Origin: a virus
Reading direction: 5' to 3' (one strand)
Virus record (IMG/VR): IMGVR_UViG_3300042905_005097
Location: 1-20,129 of that record
DNA: 20,129 nucleotides
Shown here: positions 7,451 through 14,970 of the stretch, piece after piece
Layout: the number at the start of each line of letters is the position of its first letter
Numbering within the stretch: the stretch's first letter is position 1
Notes under the pieces: generated by a model
The model's database searches: none
What the model was told of the DNA's origin: nothing
The model's input: the letters and a program-made list of their open reading frames with translations, nothing else
Translations under genes and position numbers: made by a program

Positions 7451-7941
7451 TATTTTTTCCTCAAAAAGAATTTTAAGATATCATCAAAAATTAAATTGTA
7501 ACATGGTTCTTTTGGTTTACTCAAAAGTTCCATTTTTGCTTCTTTGGGTGTTCGGTTGCCTTTGTAAAGATTACAATCTCTGCAGGCAGCAACCATGTTA
7601 ACCCAACTATTACTTCCACCTCTATGTCTGGGAACTATATGGTCAACTGTAGCGTTATGTTCCATCAATTCCACATTACAATATTGACAGATATATTTAT
7701 CGCGCCTTAGAATGTTTTTCTTACTCGGATATGTCTTCTTAAGTGGAACTTTGACATAATATTTCAAAATCATGACTTTGGGAATTTTTACTTCCCTGTC
7801 TATGCACTTTATGTTTATATGATCCGAAGTTTCTTCGTAATAAACCTTATTCTTTGTCATTAGATCCAATGCTCTTCGCATTGTAATGACATTCAAGGGA
7901 CTTTGATCAAAATTCAGAAGAAGTACTGAATTCTCAAGCAT
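7450..7941 (-). CDS. HNH endonuclease
   Basis: A 163-residue protein starting MLENSVLLLNFDQSPLNVIT, the typical beginning of this HNH family. It has a zinc-binding CQYC (Cys85 and Cys88), the HNH core VDHIVPRHRGGSNSW with His101, Asn115 in VNM, and AACRDCNLYKGNRTPKEA with Cys120, Cys123 and Asn124. These proteins cut double-stranded DNA. Free-standing copies in phages are often homing endonucleases, and a related family helps terminase cut packaging sites. The frame is open further upstream to 8055, but that segment lies over the 62-aa gene and only the part from 7941 shows family similarity. The start overlaps the upstream stop by eight bases. Confidence 0.87.
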   Translation of the reverse strand: MLENSVLLLNFDQSPLNVITMRRALDLMTKNKVYYEETSDHINIKCIDREVKIPKVMILKYYVKVPLKKTYPSKKNILRRDKYICQYCNVELMEHNATVDHIVPRHRGGSNSWVNMVAACRDCNLYKGNRTPKEAKMELLSKPKEPCYNLIFDDILKFFLRKK

Positions 7942-8122
7942 TTTCTTTGATAAACGTGGAGAATGACATGATTCGGGATTCGTCTTGCTGTTCCCGTTTT
8001 TTCTTCGAAATTTCGATTGCCTGCAACTGTTTAATTGCTTGTTCTTTGGACTCATGCGTACCTAAAATTTTTTCACCTGTAGAGTCTGTGACGATAAATT
8101 TTCCGTCAGATTGCTTTATCAT
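7934..8122 (-). CDS. 62-aa phage protein with a GK-x-V-x-S-x-G-x-x-LG domain
   Basis: A small protein whose first half (DGKFIVTDSTGEKILGTHESKEQAIKQLQAIE) resembles a short domain common in phage proteins. In it a beta hairpin carrying a Gly-Lys...Leu-Gly pattern is followed by a helix with EEAxxRLxxIE. The second half is strongly charged (SKKKREQQDESR) and ends MSFSTFIKENA. I do not know its function. It is the first gene of the minus-strand block, and a TATAAATA box lies seven bases before its ATG. Confidence 0.65.
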   Translation of the reverse strand: MIKQSDGKFIVTDSTGEKILGTHESKEQAIKQLQAIEISKKKREQQDESRIMSFSTFIKENA

Positions 8123-8129
8123 TCAATAT

Positions 8130-8137
8130 TATTTATA
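8130..8137 (-). promoter_or_regulatory. T4-late-type promoter box TATAAATA for the minus-strand block
   Basis: An exact TATAAATA on the minus strand, ending seven bases before the ATG at 8122, with no Shine-Dalgarno sequence between. It sits in the 34-base gap between divergent genes and could drive the block 8122 to 6757. Confidence 0.5.
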
Positions 8138-8141
8138 GATC

Positions 8142-8150
8142 CTAAATAAT
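8142..8150 (+). promoter_or_regulatory. CTAAATAAT box for the rightward gene
   Basis: CTAAATAAT lies six bases before the ATG at 8157, back to back with the minus-strand TATAAATA. It is a weaker version of the late box (TAAATA core). CTAAATA also occurs before the gene at 12592. Confidence 0.3.
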
Positions 8151-8156
8151 TTCAGT

Positions 8157-8351
8157 ATGAATAAAGCAATTTTAGCCCATTTAAATAACCTTTGCGAAAA
8201 GGCTGAAAAGTTACATACCCATAAAATTTCAACCTATAAGCCTCTTTCTCCATTTGCAACCAACAAGGTTAAGAAAATAGAGGAAAAAGTATTGGGGTTC
8301 AAACTCAATAATTTGAATGAAAGTAAATACATTGATGAAACACTTCAATGA
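8157..8351 (+). CDS. 64-aa protein of unknown function
   Basis: Starts MNKAILAHLNNLCEKAEKL, an amphipathic helix with an LCE tripeptide at residues 12-14, and continues with polar, Lys-rich sequence (KVKKIEEKVLGFKLNNLNESK). I do not recognise a family. Its N-terminus resembles that of the next, much larger protein (HFNDLTNKALETKL), and both are similar in style to capsid-targeting sequences. The end overlaps the next gene. Confidence 0.55.
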   Translation: MNKAILAHLNNLCEKAEKLHTHKISTYKPLSPFATNKVKKIEEKVLGFKLNNLNESKYIDETLQ

Positions 8352-11250
8352 CCTGACAAATAAAGCTTTGGAAACAAAGCTTATATCAGATTATACCAGA
8401 TTGTCTGAAGGACGACAACTTTTTATATTTGAAAAAACTTGTGAAATTTTAAATGAAGATGGCGCGGAGATGAGAGCCCGTCAAAGAGAAATGAGGGCTA
8501 AACCAAGAGAACCAGAACAATTTTCACAACCAGTTCGTCCAGAACCAGAACAGGAAAGTTTGTTTGGAAAAGCTGTTGGCACTCTTTCAGATTTGATAAG
8601 AGAAATTCCAAGAGCTGCTGCCCGAGGAGCAGTAGCCACTGCTCCTGACTTTGAATGGGTTGAAAAACAAATGCGTTCATTTGGAATGTTTGGTCCCGGT
8701 CAAGAAAAAATGGGCCAAACTACAAGAGAGCGTGAAGAAAAAGTTACTCAGACTACTGCTGACATAGAAAAGTATCAAAAAGAATTAGAATCAAAGGGCA
8801 TTAAAGGTTGGGAAGGCATTGAAGTTCCTTCTGCAGAAATAGAAGCCTTACAACAATATCAAGCAGCAGAAGGACCAACCCGCCCGGGCGTTCCCAATAT
8901 TCCGACACTACAACGAAAAGCACAATTAAAAGCTTACCAAGAATTCAAAGAAAGAACAACTGGCAAAACAGAAGCAGAGCTTAAAAAGATGTACGGGGAT
9001 GATCCCTCTAAATTTGCTTCAGACGAACAGTTCATGACAAATAAAATGGCAGTTGAGATGATGCCATTAACTACAATTGAAACTAGAGGATCTGGTATTC
9101 CAAGAGGAATTGCTAGTGGTTCTGCAGAAACTTTGAAAAATGTCGGTGAGAATTTACCAACCATTGCAGCAATAGGTGCTGCAGCTGCTGCTGCCCCTGC
9201 TGCTGCAGCTGGTGTTGCTAGACTCACTACTCCACTGCTTCCTGCAGCAGCCAGAGTAGCACCATCTACCGCCAGTGAATTGACACGTCAAGCATTGACT
9301 ACAACTTTTGCTGGAATGGGATTGAAAGATATGGCAACTGCTACAGATCCAGTACAATTGGGTCTTGGTGCAGCAATGGCCGCTCCCGGTGCTAAAACTG
9401 TAGCAAGAGGCGTAGAAGCAGTTAGTGGCGCTCCAGCAACTTATCCTGTTGGTAGAATTCGTCAATTTAATAGAGAACTTGCCAGAGTCACAAGAGGACA
9501 GGAAGAATTTATAGCACGTGCCAAGTCGCAAGAATCGATGGCACAAAGAGAATTAAAAGGTGGTTCTGTTGAAGGAAAGAAAGCTGCAGAACAACCTGAA
9601 TGGTCTACAGATAGCGGAGAAAAGGGAAGACTGGGACAACAAGAGTGGAAGGCAATGAACAGCGAGTTGCTTCGTAGAATTTGGGGAAAAGGTGAAATAT
9701 TTTCTCCTGAAGTTTTAAGACAAGCTGCCAGACAAGCAACCAAAGAAAGAATTGAAGCAGAAACCCCAGAAGTACCTTCAGAAAGAATTAGTCCAAGACC
9801 AGATTTTGCAACAGCAGCACCAACTTTTGATCTTGCTCGTGTTCCTAGGCCAAGAATTGCTACAACAGAAAGAGATAGATTCCAGAGTCAACCTGCTGCT
9901 CCTGTAAAAATTTCTGGAAAAGAAGCTATTGCCAAGGGTGTTGGTGTAATTAAAGGATACGGAGATATTGCTGCTCGGCTTGCAAAAAATATTGAGGCAA
10001 GACTTAAGGCAGCAGTAGAAGGTGGGAGTCCATCTATTGGTTATGAAGTTGCACCAAGAATAAGCCCATCAGTTCCAAAACATTTAAGAACACCAGCAGA
10101 AAAGCCTGCAGTTGGTCCAGTTCAAAGAGGCGTATGGAACGCACAAGACTTTGTAAAGAATATGGTAAAAAATATTCAAAGAGCAAAGGCCGAGCTAGAC
10201 CCAAAGGTATTGGCTGTAAATGCTGCTGCTAATCTTGCAACATTAAATACAATGGTTTTACCAGAGCCAATTGGTCCAAGAATTACTGCCAGAGCCGTAG
10301 AGCCATCTGTTCCAAGTGTACGACAAGAAGTTGCAAAGATTGACACGACTGTTCGTCCCACAGCAGCTTCACAGCCAAAAGCTCCAGAAAAACCTGTTTC
10401 TGGTGTAAGTGTTGAAGCACCAAAACAAGTAAAAACACCATCTAATATGGGTGGCATGAATACTCCGGTTTCTCTGCCCGAATATGAACCTTCCGAAGGT
10501 GGAATGAATGTAGCAGTTACATTGCCAGAATATGATAAGGAAGAACCAAAAGTAGAAAAAGCAACTGGAGGTACACCACCAACAGAGACACTACCAGAAC
10601 CTTCTGAAAGAATTCCTCTTACACTAAAAACTGTAAAGGGATTAGAGATAAAAGCACCAGAAACAACATCTGGAGCTAGAGTCGCTGCTCCTAGTGCTCA
10701 ACCATCATTACCGGAACTACCAAAACAAGTTGCTGTAGCTCCCGGTAGTATTCCTGCTGCAGAAGTTTTACCACAAACAGATGGCCCAGAAAAGATAGCA
10801 ACAAAAACATTTACTAAACTAACAGCAGAACTTCCTTCAGAAATTGGACAATCAAGAGTTGTTGCAAAGGCAGAGCAGCCATCAGTTACAACAGATAAAG
10901 TTGCGCAAGTTGGCAAAGAACAAGTTCCATCTGCCGAGAAAGCACCTGTTGCAGATCTTAAACCATCTACAGCAGCCACAACAGCAGCTGTTGCTGCAAC
11001 AGTATTGAATACTTTAACAAATACTTCTACTGCTGCTGGAGCAACAAAATTTGAAACAATAAAAGATACTAGTGGTCCCGTAAATCCTCTTCCTAAGCCA
11101 AAGAAAGGCGGTGGAGCTGGAGCTGGTGGGCCCGGAATAGAAGTTCCAGAAGAAGAAACCGAAACTACTCGCACAGGAGTTGGAACTGAAGATTGGAATT
11201 TGATTTTGAAAGATATTTACGGGAAATACGCTGCAACTCTCTCTAAATAA
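8335..11250 (+). CDS. Large Ala/Pro/Glu/Lys-rich protein, probably virion-associated
   Basis: 971 residues from the ATG at 8335. An in-frame ATG at 8317 adds six residues, and neither start has a clear ribosome binding site. The N-terminal ~60 residues are helical (MKHFNDLTNKALETKL), followed by an Arg/Glu-rich stretch. A strongly hydrophobic Ala-rich segment lies at about 275-315 (TIAAIGAAAAAAPAAAAGV) and could insert in a membrane. From about 450 to the end the sequence is low in complexity and rich in Pro, Glu, Lys, Ala and Thr, with short repeated phrases such as MGGMNTPVSLPEYEPSE and GGMNVAVTLPEYDKEE. It is likely disordered. The last 25 residues (DWNLILKDIYGKYAATLSK) look ordered. No enzyme motif is seen. 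A packaged or injected protein is my guess. Confidence 0.75.
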   Translation: MKHFNDLTNKALETKLISDYTRLSEGRQLFIFEKTCEILNEDGAEMRARQREMRAKPREPEQFSQPVRPEPEQESLFGKAVGTLSDLIREIPRAAARGAVATAPDFEWVEKQMRSFGMFGPGQEKMGQTTREREEKVTQTTADIEKYQKELESKGIKGWEGIEVPSAEIEALQQYQAAEGPTRPGVPNIPTLQRKAQLKAYQEFKERTTGKTEAELKKMYGDDPSKFASDEQFMTNKMAVEMMPLTTIETRGSGIPRGIASGSAETLKNVGENLPTIAAIGAAAAAAPAAAAGVARLTTPLLPAAARVAPSTASELTRQALTTTFAGMGLKDMATATDPVQLGLGAAMAAPGAKTVARGVEAVSGAPATYPVGRIRQFNRELARVTRGQEEFIARAKSQESMAQRELKGGSVEGKKAAEQPEWSTDSGEKGRLGQQEWKAMNSELLRRIWGKGEIFSPEVLRQAARQATKERIEAETPEVPSERISPRPDFATAAPTFDLARVPRPRIATTERDRFQSQPAAPVKISGKEAIAKGVGVIKGYGDIAARLAKNIEARLKAAVEGGSPSIGYEVAPRISPSVPKHLRTPAEKPAVGPVQRGVWNAQDFVKNMVKNIQRAKAELDPKVLAVNAAANLATLNTMVLPEPIGPRITARAVEPSVPSVRQEVAKIDTTVRPTAASQPKAPEKPVSGVSVEAPKQVKTPSNMGGMNTPVSLPEYEPSEGGMNVAVTLPEYDKEEPKVEKATGGTPPTETLPEPSERIPLTLKTVKGLEIKAPETTSGARVAAPSAQPSLPELPKQVAVAPGSIPAAEVLPQTDGPEKIATKTFTKLTAELPSEIGQSRVVAKAEQPSVTTDKVAQVGKEQVPSAEKAPVADLKPSTAATTAAVAATVLNTLTNTSTAAGATKFETIKDTSGPVNPLPKPKKGGGAGAGGPGIEVPEEETETTRTGVGTEDWNLILKDIYGKYAATLSK

Positions 11251-11251
11251 T

Positions 11252-11280
11252 TTGCGTTAATCTATAATTTTTGGTATAAT
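11252..11280 (+). promoter_or_regulatory. Possible sigma-70-type promoter before the exonuclease gene
   Basis: A perfect -10 box TATAAT (11275-11280) is preceded 17 bases upstream by TTGCGT, which matches TTGACA at three of six positions. The ATG follows nine bases after the -10 box with no Shine-Dalgarno sequence, so the transcript would be almost leaderless. Confidence 0.4.
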
Positions 11281-11288
11281 ATATTTGT

Positions 11289-11969
11289 ATGACTTTGTTA
11301 CCTATTAAAAAATATAATCATAATAAAATTTCTATTGTTGGTTCTTTACAAGAGGAAACAACCGATACAGGTCGTTCATATTCTACGCCAGAAGGAACAT
11401 TTCCTTCTGTAACAACAGTAGTTGGCTTCGAAAAGCAAAAGTTTTTTGCTGAGTGGAGAAAAAAGAATCCAAAAGAAAGTGTACGGGTCACAACCCGGGG
11501 CAATGATTTTCATTCATTGATTGAATCATATTTAAATAATGAGGATATTGATTTTGAATCTTTGATGCCAAACATGTTGGATATCTTTATTAGAATTCAA
11601 CCTTTGTTGCATAAGATTGACAATATTCGAATGATCGAAGCTCCTCTTTGGTCTTCTTTATTGGAACTTGCTGGAAGAACAGATTGCATTGCTGATTATG
11701 ATGGTGAATTGTCGATCATAGATTTTAAGGCAAGCACCAAGGAAAAGAGAAAAGAAGATATTGAAAATTATTTCATGCAAGCAACTGCTTATGCAATGAT
11801 GTTGCAGGAAAGAACCGGAATAAAGGTTAATCAGTTTGTTATCTTGATTTCTTGCGAAGACGGAACCAGTCAAGTATTCATCGACAAACCGATTAATTAT
11901 GTTAAAAAATTAAGTAACATAATCGAAAAATATAAGGAATATAAAAATGCACAGAGAAAGAATAGTTGA
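11289..11969 (+). CDS. PD-(D/E)XK exonuclease, MGME1/RecB-like
   Basis: 226 residues. The family pattern is complete: GTFPSVTTVVG near 36-46, RGNDFHSLIESYL with His75, Glu117 in IEAPLWS, Asp132 in AGRTDCIADY, the IDFKAS motif with Asp145 and Lys147, and Gln164 in YFMQATAYAMM. This order (H, E, D, DxK, QxxxY) is typical of MGME1/Cas4-like single-strand DNA exonucleases in the PD-(D/E)XK superfamily, found in many T4-like marine phages. It probably processes DNA ends in recombination, repair or host DNA breakdown. The gene overlaps its downstream neighbour by 23 bases. Confidence 0.87.
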   Translation: MTLLPIKKYNHNKISIVGSLQEETTDTGRSYSTPEGTFPSVTTVVGFEKQKFFAEWRKKNPKESVRVTTRGNDFHSLIESYLNNEDIDFESLMPNMLDIFIRIQPLLHKIDNIRMIEAPLWSSLLELAGRTDCIADYDGELSIIDFKASTKEKRKEDIENYFMQATAYAMMLQERTGIKVNQFVILISCEDGTSQVFIDKPINYVKKLSNIIEKYKEYKNAQRKNS

Positions 11970-12573
11970 CATCGAAGAACGAGTAAATCGTCGGAACACA
12001 AAATTATGGTTCATGATGAATGAAAATTCAAGATCACATCTTCATCGTGAAAAATTTGTTCAAGACAATGGTGGAATGTTTTATCAAAATGATAAAGGCG
12101 AGTGGCTTTGGAGAAATGATTATATTGTCAAAAACGGTTATTGGTTGAAAAGAAAGGATACTGGCGAGAAAGTGTTCTTTGAGAGCATGAGTGAGTTTTG
12201 CAAGAAAAATGATCTTTCAATCGTAAAAATTTGTGAGATCATGAATGGTAAACGTAAGAGCTATAAGGGGTGGGAGCCTGTTGAAATTAGACCTGTAAAG
12301 GAAACTCCGGGAGCAAGTAGATCTATTGGGGAAAATCCAGCTAATAAGAAGAAGTATGAGATCGTAACCCAAACGGCAATTTTTAAAAATTGGGAAACAA
12401 ATGAGATAGTTTTGGTCACTAATATCCCAGAATTTGCTAAAAAAATTAATGGCCAGAAGAAAGAGCTTTATATGGTAGCCAAGGGGCAGAAAAAATCATA
12501 CAAAGAATGGACTTTGGCAACTTGCAGCACTCCTCCTGCAACCATGAACAAAAAAAATCCTCCCAAGAAGTAA
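11947..12573 (+). CDS. Protein with two NUMOD1-like DNA-binding repeats
   Basis: A 208-residue, Lys-rich protein with a good AAGGA site nine bases before the ATG. Repeat 1 (about 66-110) reads WLKRKDTGEKVFFESMSEF, then NGKRKSYKGWEPVE. Repeat 2 (about 150-193) reads IFKNWETNEIVLVTNIPEF, then GQKKSYKEWTLA. The order 'strand, F/V-x-S/N-M/I-x-E-F, helix, G-K/Q-K/R-KSYKxW' matches the NUMOD1-type module usually found as the DNA-binding tail of HNH or GIY-YIG homing endonucleases. No nuclease domain is visible. The N-terminal third has aromatic, charged sequence (NDKGEWLWRND). It may be a stand-alone DNA-binding protein or a homing endonuclease remnant. Confidence 0.7.
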   Translation: MHRERIVDIEERVNRRNTKLWFMMNENSRSHLHREKFVQDNGGMFYQNDKGEWLWRNDYIVKNGYWLKRKDTGEKVFFESMSEFCKKNDLSIVKICEIMNGKRKSYKGWEPVEIRPVKETPGASRSIGENPANKKKYEIVTQTAIFKNWETNEIVLVTNIPEFAKKINGQKKELYMVAKGQKKSYKEWTLATCSTPPATMNKKNPPKK

Positions 12574-12575
12574 AG

Positions 12576-12582
12576 CTAAATA
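12576..12582 (+). promoter_or_regulatory. CTAAATA box before the 792-aa gene
   Basis: CTAAATA lies nine bases before the ATG at 12592. It has the TAAATA core of the late-type boxes seen elsewhere in this window. No Shine-Dalgarno sequence is present between it and the start codon. Confidence 0.3.
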
Positions 12583-12591
12583 TTATGACAA

Positions 12592-14970
12592 ATGGAATAT
12601 TCACTAAATTTTTTAAAATATCTAGCTGAAGCCGAATCCAAGGACGCAGGGAAGGTCGGTGAATCTGTTCGTAAAGAAACGAGCATGAGCACGGCAACCA
12701 CGGAAAAGTCCAGAGATGCTGCCCGTAAACGAGCCGAACGGGCAAGTAAACCCAAAAAATCTCAACTCCCAAAATCTGAACTTTTAAAGCAAATTTTGCC
12801 AGTAAAAACAAATACTGGTCAGGTGGAATTGATTTATAAAGATTCATATAATTCCAAATATCATCAGATAATAGATCCTCAGTCCGAAACAACTTTAGAA
12901 AAAGCTCAGTCAATTACCAAAGAAGAAAATTTCGTACAAACACAGGCTTCTCAGCAGCTGTTTGGATCTTTGGAAAAGAAAGCTGCGGCTAAACAAAAGA
13001 AAAGAGAAAAAGAAGCAGTGACTGACAATAGATCCTCAGACATGGAAGGGCCAGAACCCGTTCCACAACAATTTACCAAACCAAAGAAAATGAGCATAGA
13101 CGATTTGATTGCCAGCTTTGGTAAAACCGATCCTGTGCAAATGGGGTCAATGCCTTTTGATCTACGTCAAGAATTCTTTTTACAAAATAGAGATCCCATG
13201 TCGGATAAAGAATTCGACAGTCTCTCTTATGAAACAGTTGCAAATCAATTTGGTATTGCTGATATAGATCTTTCTTTCAATGAACAAATAACCAATGCCA
13301 TCGTAACCCTTGCTAGAATCAAGGCTGGTGCTGGCGATCAAGAACTTTCATTCTTGGCAAACATCAAAAATGGTGCTTATACAAAGTTCGGTAAAGAAGC
13401 CTTTGATACCGCCAAGAAAATGTTATCACAGTTTGGCGATCGTTGCATTCAATTGATGGTAACAGCATCTGAAGCTGGTCTGGGAAGCAGCACCCCAGAA
13501 GGAAATGTAGAATTTGCTTGTGACCAAAATAGATTTACTGTAAATGCTCAGGGTGAAATTTCTTTGTCTACTAAAGATTTTACTCAGCACGGTAAGCATT
13601 CTAGATCAACCCTTCAAAGAAGTTTAGCACAAACACTACAAGATCCATCATTGATGCAACAAGATGCAGGTTTTGGGGAAACTTTGTCTGCACTTGGACA
13701 AATGACTGCAAATCTTCCAATGGGCCTTATAGATGATAATTACTTCAGCAAAGCATCAAAAGATCCAGCCATGGCTGCTTTCTTGCAGGCAGAACCTGTT
13801 ATCAGTGCTTCTGGGCAAAATCTAGGACCCATGATGATGCCATCTGGTGAGATGAATCCTGCTATATCATACAAAGTTTTTGAAAAAATGACAAAGAAAA
13901 CTTTGGAAAGATTCATAACCTCGCAGCGTGGAGCCAAAGGAGTATTTACCAAGACATTTATGCAGAATGCTGTCACTAATAAGTTGAGAGGCGATGGCTC
14001 TGTTGTACCAGAAGCAGGACCAACCCATTTGGTCACAGTAGAAGGTTTATTTCCTCTGAGCAATGAATACTTTGCTGCAGTCGCTGCAAATAGCGACATT
14101 TCAATCAAGAGTAATGAAAAAGAATTTGGCCTACAAAAGAGCAAAATAAACAAATTCAAGGTTGTAGTTGAACAAACAGAACAGCCAATGGATCCTGCGA
14201 TGCAAATGGATCCTTATATGCAAATGCGTGAAATGCTTAATATGAACATGATTCCTGTTAATCCTTCGCCAATTGATTTGTTTTCTTCTTTCTTGATGCA
14301 AAACTTCGTAATAGACATGAACTTCAGTTTATTGCCCGGAATGAAACCAAAAGACATTCATGGCGTAGAATACAACAAGATTAAAGTTCATGGAAAGACT
14401 TTCAAGATTCCTGTAGCCAGAGATCAAGAATTGGTTGCAGCATCTTTTGAAGAGAGTTATTTGGTTGCAAACAATCTACTTCTTGAGAGCTTGGAAAATG
14501 ATGACGTATTGCGTGCCTTGTATGAAACAAATCTTTTATCATTTGAAGATGCTCAGATTATAGTAGAAACACGATACGATGGTATAGAAAACTGCAAAGA
14601 TTTAATAGTACCAGTCTTAAATAAAATGTCTTCATTGTTGACTGAATCACCTAACTTGGTCATGAAGTGCGCTGAAAATCTTCAAGAAGCCAAGAAGCGA
14701 AAAAGAAATTATAAAAGAGAATATAAACTTTTTCATGGAAAACCATCTCAGATAAAAAAGAGAGCAGCTAGAGTCAAAGCAAGACGCAAGATGGAGAAAA
14801 AGGGATTAGTTCGCAAAGGTGATGGAAAAGATGTAGATCATAAACGTCCATTGAGAAATGGTGGAACTAGTTCAGACAGCAATATCAGAGTGCGAAGCAA
14901 AAGTGCAAACCGTGCGGACAATGGTAAATATAAAGGTCAGCCAGCAGATAAGCCAAGGACAGACAAATGA
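12592..14970 (+). CDS. Probable capsid-internal protein with C-terminal HNH-like DNA-binding domain
   Basis: 792 residues. The N-terminus MEYSLNFLKYLAEAES closely resembles the capsid-targeting sequence of T4 internal proteins (MKTYQEFIAEA), with a possible prohead-protease site LAE at 11-13. It is followed by a Lys/Ser/Ala-rich stretch to about 165, then a large domain of unknown fold with Met-rich sections (MDPAMQMDPYMQMREMLNM near 532-550). From about 700 the sequence becomes very basic and ends in the domain RAARVKARRKMEKKGLVRKG, then GDGKDVDHKRPLRNGG with Asp749-His750, then NIRVRSKSANRADN. This HNH-like module occurs widely in phages, alone or fused to virion proteins. It may bind or cut DNA inside the capsid. 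It ends ATGA with the next gene. Confidence 0.72.
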   Translation: MEYSLNFLKYLAEAESKDAGKVGESVRKETSMSTATTEKSRDAARKRAERASKPKKSQLPKSELLKQILPVKTNTGQVELIYKDSYNSKYHQIIDPQSETTLEKAQSITKEENFVQTQASQQLFGSLEKKAAAKQKKREKEAVTDNRSSDMEGPEPVPQQFTKPKKMSIDDLIASFGKTDPVQMGSMPFDLRQEFFLQNRDPMSDKEFDSLSYETVANQFGIADIDLSFNEQITNAIVTLARIKAGAGDQELSFLANIKNGAYTKFGKEAFDTAKKMLSQFGDRCIQLMVTASEAGLGSSTPEGNVEFACDQNRFTVNAQGEISLSTKDFTQHGKHSRSTLQRSLAQTLQDPSLMQQDAGFGETLSALGQMTANLPMGLIDDNYFSKASKDPAMAAFLQAEPVISASGQNLGPMMMPSGEMNPAISYKVFEKMTKKTLERFITSQRGAKGVFTKTFMQNAVTNKLRGDGSVVPEAGPTHLVTVEGLFPLSNEYFAAVAANSDISIKSNEKEFGLQKSKINKFKVVVEQTEQPMDPAMQMDPYMQMREMLNMNMIPVNPSPIDLFSSFLMQNFVIDMNFSLLPGMKPKDIHGVEYNKIKVHGKTFKIPVARDQELVAASFEESYLVANNLLLESLENDDVLRALYETNLLSFEDAQIIVETRYDGIENCKDLIVPVLNKMSSLLTESPNLVMKCAENLQEAKKRKRNYKREYKLFHGKPSQIKKRAARVKARRKMEKKGLVRKGDGKDVDHKRPLRNGGTSSDSNIRVRSKSANRADNGKYKGQPADKPRTDK

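Noticed and set aside
9160-9230. GCT/GCA repeat tract
   Set aside because: It encodes the poly-Ala segment with mixed codons and is not a true DNA repeat or a recombination site.
9154-9546. Cys/Ser-rich minus-strand frame that looks like a metal-binding protein
   Set aside because: The Cys and Ser runs are the complement of Ala (GCA/GCT) codons in the 971-aa protein.
10698-11174. Val/Ala/Gly-rich minus-strand frame resembling a membrane protein
   Set aside because: The composition arises from Pro/Thr/Ala codons on the other strand. It lies wholly inside the 971-aa gene.
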